64,000 bases of DNA from KBS50 sp042666615. GTDB lineage: Bacteria; Actinomycetota; Actinomycetes; Mycobacteriales; Micromonosporaceae. The position numbers were made by a program, and so were the translations under genes. Position 1 is the first letter of the stretch. Every line of letters begins with the position of its first letter. The notes under the pieces are model-generated. The model did no database searches, was not told the DNA's origin, and saw nothing but the letters and a program-made list of their open reading frames with translations. Shown here one piece after another: positions 21,372-29,851 of the stretch. Location of the stretch: contig NZ_JBHTDD010000025.1 in NCBI RefSeq assembly GCF_042666615.1, positions 1-64,000 of the forward strand, written 5' to 3'.

Positions 21372-21392
21372 CGCGGACCTCTTGATCAACGC
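21328..21392. repeat. 25-bp-arm palindrome between convergent fxs genes
   Basis: The arms 21328-21352 and 21368-21392 pair with one mismatch. The 15-base centre is itself almost wholly palindromic (GGAAGCGCTTCC, 21354-21365). It spans the stop of the HExxH gene and ends three bases before the fxsT stop. It can terminate both transcripts. Its size and near-perfect symmetry also fit a dispersed palindromic element. Confidence 0.85.
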
Positions 21393-21395
21393 TGG

Positions 21396-24300
21396 TCAGG
21401 TCGGCGGCGGTTCAATGTCGCAGTTGAACCGGATCTGGCCGGTCTGTGCCGCCGTGACATTCGGATGGGTCTTGCCGAGCACCTCAGTCATCCTCGTCAG
21501 GACCTTGTTGGCGGATTTCCGGGCGGCGGCGACGTCACCGGTGCCCCGTTGGCTCATGGCCAGGTTCGCGGCGACCGCCAGTGTGTCGGGATGCCTGTCG
21601 CCGAGCACCCGCTCGAATCGGTCGCGGATCTCCTGGTCGAGGCTCCGGGCCTGGTCGAAATCCCCCATCGAGTAGATGTCGTTGGCCAGGTTGGCCCGGC
21701 TCGCCAGGGTGTAGGGGTGATCGTCGCCGAGCACCTCGCGGAACACCTCGACGACCTCCTCGGACAGTCGACGGGCAGCCTGGTGGTCACCCAACCGACG
21801 GACGAAGATGCTCAGGTCGTTGGCGCAGGCCATGGTGAACGTGTGGTGTTCGCCGAACAGCCGGCGGTAGCGGTGCAGCACCGCCTCTGCCCGCTGCTGC
21901 GCCGCCCGGTCGTCGCCGAGCGCCGACTCGTCGCAGGCCAGGTTCAGCGAACAGGCCATGGTGTCCATGTGTTCGGGACCGTGCCGGCGCTCGTGGCGCT
22001 GCAGGGTGTCCCGGCTGAGTTCGCGGGCCGCCTCCAGCTCGCCGAGCTTTCGCAGGGTCACGGCCAGGCTGCGAGCCGTTCGCAGGGTGTCCGCGTGGTC
22101 CTCGCCGAGCACCTCGCGGTGGGCGTCGAACGCCTGCTCCAGGATCCGGTGCGAGTTGTCGAAGTCGCCGATCTCGCGCAGGTCGCGCCCGTAGTTGGCG
22201 GCGAAGACGAGGACCACCGGGTGTCGCTCGTCGCGGAACGCCACCCGTCCCAGGCGAAGTGTCTCCTCGTCCCGCTCGGCGGCGGCCTGGAAATCCCCGA
22301 CCAGCCGCAGGGTGACGCCGAGGTTGTTGGCCGCTTGGAGGGTGTCCCGGTGGCCGTCACCGAACACCTCGCGGAACCGGCTCAGGGTCCGCTCGTCCAG
22401 TGCGCGGGCCTCGGCGTACCGGCCGGCGGTCCGCAGGTCGGCGCCGAGGCTGCGGGCGGTGAGCAGGGTGTACGGGTGGTGTGAGCCGAGCGTCCGCTCC
22501 TGGCGCTCCAGGATGTCCTCGTTCGCGGCGAAGCAGCCGGCGTAGTCGGCCTGCCCGCGTAGCGCGTTGGCCAGGTGGAACCGCAACAGCAGGGTCACCG
22601 GGTCGTCCGGGGACAGCCCGGCCGCCGCCCAACGGTTCAGGCTGCGTTCGGCGAGTTCCTGGCAGCTCACGTAGTAGCCGCGCCGGTACAGGTACCGGAC
22701 CACGTCGATGATCAGTTGGCGGACCGGGGGCTCGATGGACGCGTCGGCCTTCGTGGGCACCAGATGCGGCCAGATCCCGTCGTAGGTGATCCAGTTGCCC
22801 GGCTCGTCCGGGTCCTTGCGTTCCGCCTCGGCCAGGATGTCGTGGACGTGCCGCAGGTTCTCCTCCGCCTCGGCCGACAACCGGTCCTGGATCACCGCCT
22901 GCACGAGCCGGTGCACCTGGATGGTGCTCTGCCCGGCGCCGAACTGGATCAACGCGTACCGGTGGATCTCCCGGACCAGCGGGGCGACCAGCATGCGGTC
23001 CTCGAGGTCGCGCAGCGTCGGGTCGTGCTGGGCCAGGACGGCCAGGCAACGCTTGCTGTAGATCAGGGAGGTGGGGATGGGCTCGGGTCCGAAGAAGCAG
23101 CAGAGTTCCATCAGCTTCGCGGCGCCCGGACGCTGCTGCCGCAGCCGGTCCAACGACAGGGTCCAGATCGCCGCCGCGGTTTCCTCGTACCCGGGCGGCG
23201 GGTTCTCGGCGAGGACCTGGGGCAGCAGTTGGTCCAACTCCCGCAGGTATTCGTGGACCGGCATCGCGGTGGTCGCCAGCCACGCCCCGGCCTGCTCGAT
23301 CGCCAGCGGTAGGTCGCCGAGTTTCTCGGCGACCTGGTCGGCATCGACGTCGGACAGCCCCGGGACGATCTTGCGCAGCAACGCGATGCTCTCCAGCCGG
23401 CCGAACACACCCACCTCGACGGGCCGGGCTTTGCTGCTCCAGGCGGGATTCCGGGAGGTCAGCAGCACGTCTCCGGGACCCTGCGGGATGTATTCCCGCA
23501 CGTCGGCCGGCTCGTTCACATTGTCGTAGATGAGCAGCCAGCGGGCGTACGGCTCACCTCGCTGGAGGTGGTCCAGCACGGCGTGCGCGGTGGCGTTCTC
23601 GTTGTCCTCGGCCGGAAGGCGCAGCCGCTCGCCGAGTTCGACGAGCGCCGTCCGGACCAGGGCCGGTTGCTCGGCGGAGATCCACCAGACGATGTCGTAG
23701 TGCGCCGCGAACCGGTTGGCGTACTCCAGCGCCACCTGGGTCTTGCCGACACCACCCAATCCGTAGAGGGCCTGCGGCATCACCACCGTGACGGTCCCCG
23801 CCAACTCGTCCCGCAGGTGCTCCAGCAGGTCGTTGCGGCCGGTGAAGACCAGGTTGCGTTGCGGCACGTTCGACACCGGCGGGCGAGCACCAGGGAAACG
23901 GGCGCCGTGCCCGCCGACGGTCCCCGACCCGACCAACCGTCGGCCGATCCCGTTGAGCAGTGCCGTCCGCGCCTGCTCCGCCGACCGTTCGAACAGGTCG
24001 ATCGGCACCTGGTCGGTGTACGGCGGACCGACGCGCACCGGTTCCGGCCGTACCGGGATCAGGTAGCGCTGGAACTTCTTCGCGTCGTCGGCGCTTACCG
24101 TCTTCCAGAACTGGGCGGCAGTCTCCGAGGCGAGGTAGCTCGGCGAGAGCAGGGCCATCACCCGGCTGGTCCGGTTCAGCGCACGGTGCAGGGTGGCCAG
24201 CACCTCACCGCTGTCGGGGGCGTCGACGTTCTGGTACGTCGCCTTGATCCCCACGGCGGTCAGCTCGGCCGTGATCCACTCGGCCCAGATCCGTTGCTCA

Positions 24301-25355
24301 GCGGAGTAGCTCACCAGCACGTCGGAGATCGGATCCGCCCGCGGACGTTCGAATTCGGCGAGCCAGGTGCGCCGCTCCGCCTCGTCGATCGCACCAACCT
24401 CGCTGACCTGCCCGTCGGTCAGCACCCTGGCGAGCCGCTCGTACGCTGCCAGCAGCGAGCTTTCCTGGTGGGGGCGGTCCCCGAACGTCGCCAGGATCTC
24501 CTCGTACGCGTAGAACGACTTGTACGGCACCTCCACGTCGCCCCAGTACCGGTTGAGGTGGCCGGCCGACAGGTGGGAGAGGAAGGTGTCGAAACCGGCC
24601 CGCGCGTAGTCCCGCCCGGCCTCCAGCTTGATCTGCTCGCCGTCCTCCACCTTCATCGGCACGGGCAGGATGCGGATCGGCTGATCCCGTCGCTTGTTCC
24701 GGATCGAGTGGGCGACCGCCACCGCGCCGTCGATGCTCTGCGCGCTCATGGTGAAGCAGTCCACGACGACGTCCGGCAGTAGCACCGTGCAGACCCCGGC
24801 CGCGTCGCTGAGTCCGGTGCGGCTGTCCACCAGCACGTAGTCGTACTCCGCCCGCATGACGTCGCGGAGCGTGGTGAGGAAGGTGCCTCCCCTGCGCTCC
24901 GAATAGAACTTGTCCCAGTTGAAGGTGCTCACCGCCAGCGAGTACGCGGAGTTCTGCCGCCCGGCCGGGACGAAATCGATGGTTCCGGATCCGGGGAACT
25001 CCCATTCCAGGGAGGCCGCGTAGTCGCCGATCTGGACGTACTCCCGGATCCACGTGTCACCGCCGGTCTCCGGGCCGGGGCTGAGCGGGGCCGCCCCGAA
25101 GCTTTGGAGCAGGTCGATGACGCCGGGCGAGGACTGGAGTTTCTTGTCGACAAGGAATGGTTGGAAGTATTTGTGCAGACCGGGTGATTCCAGATCCCAG
25201 TCGAGGGTGAGGACCCGGAAACCGTTGCTCGCCAGAATCCACGACACGTTCGCGACCGCCATCGTCCGGCCGGTGCCGCCCTTGTAGGAATAGAACGTGA
25301 TGATCTGACCGGTGGACGAACCTGCCGGACCGGGAGTCGTCGGTGAGTCGCTCAT
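21396..25355 (-). CDS. fxsT: FxsT: P-loop / TIR-like / NB-ARC / TPR protein of the Fxs system
   Basis: This 1319-residue protein is built of four parts. Residues 15-310 form a ParA/MinD-like P-loop region with KGGTGRT at 25-31. A TIR-like domain spans 345-440 (DVLVSYSAEQRIWAEWI). An NB-ARC/STAND ATPase has GLGGVGKT at 532-539 and a Walker-B-like LLIYDN near 615. About ten tetratricopeptide repeats of the AN-LA...G-Y--A kind fill about 860-1300. This is the usual build of the TPR partner of FxSxx-COOH systems. It starts two bases after the fxsC stop with GGAG in front, so the two form an operon. Its role is unproven; signalling or immunity linked to the peptide is plausible. Confidence 0.9.
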   Translation of the reverse strand: MSDSPTTPGPAGSSTGQIITFYSYKGGTGRTMAVANVSWILASNGFRVLTLDWDLESPGLHKYFQPFLVDKKLQSSPGVIDLLQSFGAAPLSPGPETGGDTWIREYVQIGDYAASLEWEFPGSGTIDFVPAGRQNSAYSLAVSTFNWDKFYSERRGGTFLTTLRDVMRAEYDYVLVDSRTGLSDAAGVCTVLLPDVVVDCFTMSAQSIDGAVAVAHSIRNKRRDQPIRILPVPMKVEDGEQIKLEAGRDYARAGFDTFLSHLSAGHLNRYWGDVEVPYKSFYAYEEILATFGDRPHQESSLLAAYERLARVLTDGQVSEVGAIDEAERRTWLAEFERPRADPISDVLVSYSAEQRIWAEWITAELTAVGIKATYQNVDAPDSGEVLATLHRALNRTSRVMALLSPSYLASETAAQFWKTVSADDAKKFQRYLIPVRPEPVRVGPPYTDQVPIDLFERSAEQARTALLNGIGRRLVGSGTVGGHGARFPGARPPVSNVPQRNLVFTGRNDLLEHLRDELAGTVTVVMPQALYGLGGVGKTQVALEYANRFAAHYDIVWWISAEQPALVRTALVELGERLRLPAEDNENATAHAVLDHLQRGEPYARWLLIYDNVNEPADVREYIPQGPGDVLLTSRNPAWSSKARPVEVGVFGRLESIALLRKIVPGLSDVDADQVAEKLGDLPLAIEQAGAWLATTAMPVHEYLRELDQLLPQVLAENPPPGYEETAAAIWTLSLDRLRQQRPGAAKLMELCCFFGPEPIPTSLIYSKRCLAVLAQHDPTLRDLEDRMLVAPLVREIHRYALIQFGAGQSTIQVHRLVQAVIQDRLSAEAEENLRHVHDILAEAERKDPDEPGNWITYDGIWPHLVPTKADASIEPPVRQLIIDVVRYLYRRGYYVSCQELAERSLNRWAAAGLSPDDPVTLLLRFHLANALRGQADYAGCFAANEDILERQERTLGSHHPYTLLTARSLGADLRTAGRYAEARALDERTLSRFREVFGDGHRDTLQAANNLGVTLRLVGDFQAAAERDEETLRLGRVAFRDERHPVVLVFAANYGRDLREIGDFDNSHRILEQAFDAHREVLGEDHADTLRTARSLAVTLRKLGELEAARELSRDTLQRHERRHGPEHMDTMACSLNLACDESALGDDRAAQQRAEAVLHRYRRLFGEHHTFTMACANDLSIFVRRLGDHQAARRLSEEVVEVFREVLGDDHPYTLASRANLANDIYSMGDFDQARSLDQEIRDRFERVLGDRHPDTLAVAANLAMSQRGTGDVAAARKSANKVLTRMTEVLGKTHPNVTAAQTGQIRFNCDIEPPPT

Positions 25356-25357
25356 GG

Positions 25358-26608
25358 TCAGTTCTCCGGTGTGTCGGGCTGTGGGCCGTCCAGAATGGGA
25401 CGTTCGACAAACGGGTCTGGGGGCGTGCGGAGCGACCGCCCCTCGGCGAGCAGCCGGTTGTAGGCGGTCTCCAGGACCTCGGTCAACACCTCGCCGAAGT
25501 GGTCGTGGGTCGGTACGCCGAACCGGAACATGCGCAGATCCTGGCTGCGCAGGTGGCCCTGCAGGAGGACGCGGCACCGGTCGTCGAGCCGTACCCAGTT
25601 GTGCATGCTCTCGTCGTCGCTGCGGCTCACCGGGACGATCACGGCGGTGGTTGCGGAGTCGCCCGCCCCGTGCGCGGCGAGCACACTCTCGCACTCGGAC
25701 AGGTGCGGCGCCCACGCGTCCACGAGCAGCACCAGGAGTTGGTTGCGCTCCTTCGCCTGGCGCAGGTGCGTCGGCAGGTCGGCGATCGCGGCGACCTCGG
25801 CCCCGAACCGCTGCCGGGTGGCGATGGCGGTGGCGTACGTGCCCAGCGGCTGGGTGAGTTCCGGCTGGTACGGCGCCCAGTCGCGGTACGTGTCGCCGTA
25901 GTAGGCCAGGCTGCTTCGGTGCGGACGCATGTCCGAGCGCGCGGTGGCGGCGACCACGAAGTGCACGTACTTCGTGGTCTGCCGGTTCGACGGCGGCGAG
26001 GTCCGCCCGGCGTTGAGGGTGGCGGTGAAGGAACTGGGCACCAGCGTGATGTCCGGGTGACCCGCGGGCGGCGGCAGCTCGTAGAGCCGGGCGTTCGCCA
26101 CGATCATCTCGGCGAGGGCGGAGACGAAGCTGAACCGGCGGTCCCGGTGTTTCGCCAGCCGCATGTAGGTGCGCAGGCCATGCTCGCGGTAGCGCGGATC
26201 CAGCCGGTCGGTGGTCTGCTGGAGTTCCTGGGCGGCCGGGTGCATCTCGGTGCGTGGCATCCAGACCAGCGGGAACATGACCGGTGGCCGGACGCCCGTC
26301 TTCTCGGTCGTCCGCTGCACGCGGTCGGCGAAGACGGCCCATTCCTTGCCGCAGTATTCGCTGTTGAAGTAGAGCGGTGAGCACAGGGCGAGGAAGGTCC
26401 GGCTGCGGTGCAGGGCCCGGGTCAGTTCGTCCGACCACGGCGCCCCGAGCGCGATCCCCCGGGTGTCGAGAAAGCCCACATCCGGATTCGCGAGATCACC
26501 CGAACGTATCCGCACTTCTTTGCACAGTTCCTCGTAGAACTTGCGAACGTAGGCGTCGTCGTCTCCGCGGGCGTAACTGAGAAAGAAGTACGGGAGCCCT
26601 TCTGTCAC
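25358..26608 (-). CDS. fxsC: TIR-like protein FxsC
   Basis: The 416-residue protein has an N-terminal TIR-like domain (about 1-180; YFFLSYARGDDDAYVRKFYEEL, and SPLYFNSEYCGKEW). A second alpha/beta domain (about 210-390; FVVAATARSDM) resembles another TIR-like unit and is typical of FxsC. The GTG at 26608 has AGGAGG about five bases upstream and gives the N-terminus VTEGLPYFFLSYA expected for the family. It is the first gene of the fxsC-fxsT operon, which converges on the precursor and maturase genes. Confidence 0.88.
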   Translation of the reverse strand: MTEGLPYFFLSYARGDDDAYVRKFYEELCKEVRIRSGDLANPDVGFLDTRGIALGAPWSDELTRALHRSRTFLALCSPLYFNSEYCGKEWAVFADRVQRTTEKTGVRPPVMFPLVWMPRTEMHPAAQELQQTTDRLDPRYREHGLRTYMRLAKHRDRRFSFVSALAEMIVANARLYELPPPAGHPDITLVPSSFTATLNAGRTSPPSNRQTTKYVHFVVAATARSDMRPHRSSLAYYGDTYRDWAPYQPELTQPLGTYATAIATRQRFGAEVAAIADLPTHLRQAKERNQLLVLLVDAWAPHLSECESVLAAHGAGDSATTAVIVPVSRSDDESMHNWVRLDDRCRVLLQGHLRSQDLRMFRFGVPTHDHFGEVLTEVLETAYNRLLAEGRSLRTPPDPFVERPILDGPQPDTPEN

Positions 26609-26677
26609 GCCAGCCTCCTGCCAGGCAACGAAAGACCAACGCCCTTGCTCGCTGTTGTGCACGATCACGTGACATCA

Positions 26678-26697
26678 CCCGATCACCGATGATCGGG
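26678..26697. promoter_or_regulatory. operator-like inverted repeat upstream of fxsC
   Basis: CCCGATCA and TGATCGGG form a perfect 8-bp inverted repeat with a 4-base spacer, 70 bases upstream of the fxsC start. A regulator site or a leader hairpin are both possible. Confidence 0.4.
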
Positions 26698-26764
26698 CTG
26701 GTCACGGGCCCACTCCCCAGGGAGCCTAGAGTGTAGCAGCCCGTTACGGTCATGAATGTCGCTC

Positions 26765-26823
26765 CGCCGTGGGGAAGGTCCCTTACCAACGCATTGCGTT
26801 GGTAAGGGACCTTCCCCACGGCG
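26765..26823. repeat. perfect 29-bp-arm palindrome downstream of an MFS gene
   Basis: Arms 26765-26793 and 26795-26823 are perfectly complementary around a single base. The 7-bp direct repeat TGAATGT lies at 26753-26759 and 26830-26836, just outside the arms, and could be a target-site duplication. The palindrome ends 15 bases before the MFS stop codon. It may terminate transcription, but a near-loopless perfect palindrome suggests a dispersed or mobile repeat. Confidence 0.85.
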
Positions 26824-26838
26824 CTTTCGTGAATGTGG

Positions 26839-28263
26839 TCAGGCCGATGCCCGGACGGGTTCGGGCGCGACCCCGGCGACCACCCGGCGACGCAGGCCAA
26901 AGGCCGTGACGATCGCGGCGAGTGCCGCCGCCGCCACGGGGATGACCAGGGCGGCGCGCACGGAGTCGAGGGTGACCCGCTCCGTGCCGTCCCGGACCGC
27001 GGCCACGCTGACCGCGGTCACCGCCGAGATGCCCAGGGCCATGCCGAACTGGAACGCCGTGTACAGCAGTCCACCGGCGAGGCCGTGCTCGGTCTCGTCG
27101 ATGCCCTCGACCCCGGCCATGGTGAGCGGACCGTAGGCGAGCGTGAAGGCCAGGCCGAGCAGCACCATGGTGGGCAGCATCGCGGCGTACGTCCAGTCCG
27201 GTGCCACCGGCAGGAACAGCGCGTACGCCGCCACCGCCAGCAGCAGGCCGCCGAACAGTACCCGGACGGTGCCGAACCGGTTGACCAACCGCGGCGTCAG
27301 GGTCGGGGCGAGCACCATGTCGATGGCCACCACGAGCATCGCCAGGCCGGTCTGCAGGGCGGACCAGCCACGGATCTCCTGGAGGTACAGGGTGAGCATG
27401 AACTGGAAACCGGCGAAGGCCCCCATGAACAGCAGCGCGGACAGGTTGGTCCGCACCAGCGGGCCGGAACGGAGGATGCCCAGCCGGACCAGCGGATTGG
27501 TCGCCCGGCGCTCGATCACCACGAACGCCGCGAGCAGGGCCAGCCCGGCGGCGAAGACGGTGACCGTGCCGCCGATGCCGTCGGTGCCGTGTTCGAGCCG
27601 CACCACTCCGTACGCGAGGAGCAGCATCGCGCCGGTGACGGTGAGCGCCCCGGCGATGTCGAAGCCGGCCGTCCGCCGGACATCCGGCACGGTGTCTTTG
27701 ATCAACGGGATGGCGGCCACCAGGATGATCGCGGACAGGATCACCGGGGCGAAGAAGACCCACCGCCAGCCCACGGCGGCGAGCAGCCCACCGACGACCA
27801 GGCCGAGCGAGAACCCGCCGGACGCGATGCCGGCATAGATGGCGAGGGCCCGGGTCCGACTGCGCCCCTCGGGGAAGTTGCCGGCCACCAGCGCCAGGCC
27901 GGCCGGCGCCATGAAGGCGGACGCCACTCCGGTCACGAACCGGGCGATCAGCAACATCCAGCCCTCGGTGGCGAAGCCGCCGAGCCCCGAGAACACCAGG
28001 AACACGGTGAGCCAGAGCAGGAACATCCGGCGCCGGCCGAGCAGGTCGGCGGCCCGCCCGCCGAGCAGCATGAAGCCGCCGTAACCCAGGACGTACGCGC
28101 TGGCCACCCAACTGAGCGTGCCTGTCGACAGTCCCAGGTCGGCCCGGATGGCCGGCAACGCGACGTTCACCATCGCGATATCGACGCCCTCCAGGAAGAC
28201 GGCGCCGCACAGGACGAGCAGCACACCCCACGCGCGGCCGTCCCGGTCGCGGGTCGTAGACAT
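26839..28263 (-). CDS. MFS multidrug exporter, EmrB/QacA (DHA2) type
   Basis: This 474-residue major facilitator has about 14 transmembrane helices. The motif A-like GRAADLLGRRRMF lies after helix 2, and VNVALPAIRADLGLS is typical of DHA2 drug/proton antiporters. A GAGGGGGG ribosome site precedes the ATG at 28263. An HxlR-family regulator starts 100 bases away on the other strand across a long imperfect inverted repeat, so the exporter is probably under its control. The substrate is unknown. Confidence 0.9.
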   Translation of the reverse strand: MSTTRDRDGRAWGVLLVLCGAVFLEGVDIAMVNVALPAIRADLGLSTGTLSWVASAYVLGYGGFMLLGGRAADLLGRRRMFLLWLTVFLVFSGLGGFATEGWMLLIARFVTGVASAFMAPAGLALVAGNFPEGRSRTRALAIYAGIASGGFSLGLVVGGLLAAVGWRWVFFAPVILSAIILVAAIPLIKDTVPDVRRTAGFDIAGALTVTGAMLLLAYGVVRLEHGTDGIGGTVTVFAAGLALLAAFVVIERRATNPLVRLGILRSGPLVRTNLSALLFMGAFAGFQFMLTLYLQEIRGWSALQTGLAMLVVAIDMVLAPTLTPRLVNRFGTVRVLFGGLLLAVAAYALFLPVAPDWTYAAMLPTMVLLGLAFTLAYGPLTMAGVEGIDETEHGLAGGLLYTAFQFGMALGISAVTAVSVAAVRDGTERVTLDSVRAALVIPVAAAALAAIVTAFGLRRRVVAGVAPEPVRASA

Positions 28264-28283
28264 GTCGAAACCCCCCTCACTGG

Positions 28284-28323
28284 GGAACCGACAGGTGCGG
28301 TATCCGCACGGCCTGCCGGTTCC
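28284..28323. promoter_or_regulatory. imperfect inverted repeat in the MFS/HxlR divergent promoter
   Basis: GGAACCGACAGG (28284-28295) with GCGG is mirrored by CCGC and CCTGCCGGTTCC (to 28323), with a 3-base insertion in one arm. It is centred between the two divergent genes and is the natural candidate for the HxlR regulator's operator. Confidence 0.5.
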
Positions 28324-28363
28324 TTCTTGTAACCAGCAGAATCGTCGGGCACTATCGGTGGCC

Positions 28364-28858
28364 GTGGAAGAAGGAACTTCGCCGTCCGTCAGTTACTGCG
28401 CGGATACCGGCCCCGACTACGACGTGCTCCAGTGGGACACCCGGGAAGACTGCGAGGTCCGGCAGATCCTCGATCGGATCGCCGACAAGTGGTCACTGCT
28501 CGTGATCGCCCTGCTCGACCGGCGGAGTCTACGGTTCACCGAGCTGCGCCGGATGATCGACGGGATCAGTCAGCGGATGCTCGCCCGGACCCTGCGACAC
28601 CTGGAGCGCGACGGCCTGATCAGCCGCACCGTCCATCCGACGGTGCCGCCCCGGGTCGACTACGAGCTGACCTCGCTCGGGACCACCCTGCACGAGACGA
28701 TCCGGGCCCTGGTCACCTGGACCGAGTCGCACCAGCGGGAGATCGTCGAGGCGCGCGACGCGTACGACCGCCGCGCCGCGGCCGAGCAGGAGCAGGCCGA
28801 ACGGGAGGCGGCCGAGCGGGACGCGATCGCCCGCGATGTGCTGGCCGGCCGGCGTTAG
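28364..28858 (+). CDS. HxlR family winged-helix regulator
   Basis: The 164-residue protein has the HxlR winged helix (about 24-115) with the conserved cysteine in REDCEVRQILDRI and the KWSLLVIALL and RFTELRRMIDGISQRMLARTL elements. The C-terminus is a charged helix (about 130-160). HxlR proteins often sense thiol-reactive compounds or aldehydes through that cysteine. It is divergent from the MFS exporter. The start is uncertain because GTG occurs at 28358 and 28364 and neither has a strong ribosome site. Confidence 0.85.
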   Translation: MEEGTSPSVSYCADTGPDYDVLQWDTREDCEVRQILDRIADKWSLLVIALLDRRSLRFTELRRMIDGISQRMLARTLRHLERDGLISRTVHPTVPPRVDYELTSLGTTLHETIRALVTWTESHQREIVEARDAYDRRAAAEQEQAEREAAERDAIARDVLAGRR

Positions 28859-28892
28859 GAACGGTGCCGACGCCCTCGGCCCGACCGACGAC

Positions 28893-28964
28893 ACGGGCCC
28901 CAGACGCGAGGATGACCCCGTACCGGCGCGGATTCCCGGTACGAGGCCACCCTCGCGGGCCCGT
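28893..28964. terminator. compound hairpin between convergent genes
   Basis: Nested inverted repeats occur here: ACGGGCCC (28893-28900) with GGGCCCGT (28957-28964), CGCGAGG (28905-28911) with CCTCGCG (28951-28957), and GTACCGG (28920-28926) with CCGGTAC (28936-28942). The structure lies in the 150-base gap between the HxlR gene and the convergent isomerase gene. Confidence 0.6.
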
Positions 28965-29008
28965 CGATGGCACCTCGGGCGCGCGGATCACCACAACCTT
29001 CTGCCGGA

Positions 29009-29851
29009 TCACGGGGTGGTGGCGTGGTAGCCGGCCAGCGCCTCGGCCAGCACCTCCCGGCCGGGCCGGGCCCACGCCTCGGCCGAGAACACCTCCACCT
29101 CGATCGGACCCGCGTAGCCGGCCGCGTCCACGGCCGCCCGGAAACGCCGCAGTTCCACGCAGCCGGTGCCGGGCAGGCCCCGGCCGAGCAACACGCCGGC
29201 AGGCAGTGGGGTGACCCAGTCGGCGAGCTGGAAGCAGGCGATCCGGTCCTCCCGCCCGGCGCGGTCGATCTGCGCCCACACGGTGTCGTCCCACCACAGG
29301 TGGTAGGTGTCGACGACCACCCCTACCGCCGCCGACGGGTACGGCGCGGCGAGGTCGAGCGCCTGGTTGAGGGTTACCACCACGCACCGGTCGGAGCAGA
29401 ACATCGGGTGCAGCGGCTCGATCGCGAGCCGGACACCGGCGGCGAGGGCGTGCGGCACCAGGGCGCCGATCGCCTCGCCGACACGTTCCCGCGCCGCGTC
29501 CAGGTCCCGCCAATCGGACGCCGGCACCCCACCGCCGGACGCCGGATCACCAGGGGCCGGCAGCCCGCCGGAGACCAGCACCAGCACGGGAGCGCCGATG
29601 GCCGCCGCCTCGTCGATTGCCCGCCGGTTCTCGTCGTACCAGTCGGGGGTGTTGAAGAACCCGCCGCGGCACAGTGACGTCACCGCGAGCCCGGCGTCGG
29701 TCATCAGCTCGCGGGTGGCGTCCAGGCCGAAGGACTGGACGTCCTCCCGCCACAGGCCGACGCCGGTGACCCCGGCGTCGGCGCAGCCGGCGGCCAGCTC
29801 CGGTAGCGGCCAGTGCCTGGTGGTGGCCTGGTTCAGCGAGAACCGGTGCAC
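29009..29851 (-). CDS. sugar phosphate isomerase/epimerase (TIM barrel)
   Basis: This 280-residue xylose-isomerase-like TIM barrel protein has the metal-site pattern of the sugar isomerase/epimerase family: Glu in IEPLHP, Asp and His in VVVDTYHLWW, and Glu in PIEVEVFS. The start GTG overlaps the preceding gene (DUF993) by 19 bases. It is the third gene of an oxidoreductase-DUF993-isomerase operon facing a LacI regulator, so it most likely acts on a keto-sugar made by the oxidoreductase. Confidence 0.88.
   Translation of the reverse strand: MHRFSLNQATTRHWPLPELAAGCADAGVTGVGLWREDVQSFGLDATRELMTDAGLAVTSLCRGGFFNTPDWYDENRRAIDEAAAIGAPVLVLVSGGLPAPGDPASGGGVPASDWRDLDAARERVGEAIGALVPHALAAGVRLAIEPLHPMFCSDRCVVVTLNQALDLAAPYPSAAVGVVVDTYHLWWDDTVWAQIDRAGREDRIACFQLADWVTPLPAGVLLGRGLPGTGCVELRRFRAAVDAAGYAGPIEVEVFSAEAWARPGREVLAEALAGYHATTP

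Noticed and set aside
25343..26380. Long plus-strand frames opposite fxsC and fxsT
   Set aside because: Composition (Arg, Gly, Val, His rich, no motif) is that of complementary-strand shadows.
21396..26438. 1680-codon version of FxsT
   Set aside because: The extra 361 N-terminal codons are an Arg/Pro-rich shadow of fxsC. The ATG at 25355 has a ribosome site and fits the family.
26833..28332. 499-codon plus-strand frame opposite the MFS gene
   Set aside because: Gln/His/Gly-rich antisense shadow; the minus strand encodes a clear 14-helix transporter.
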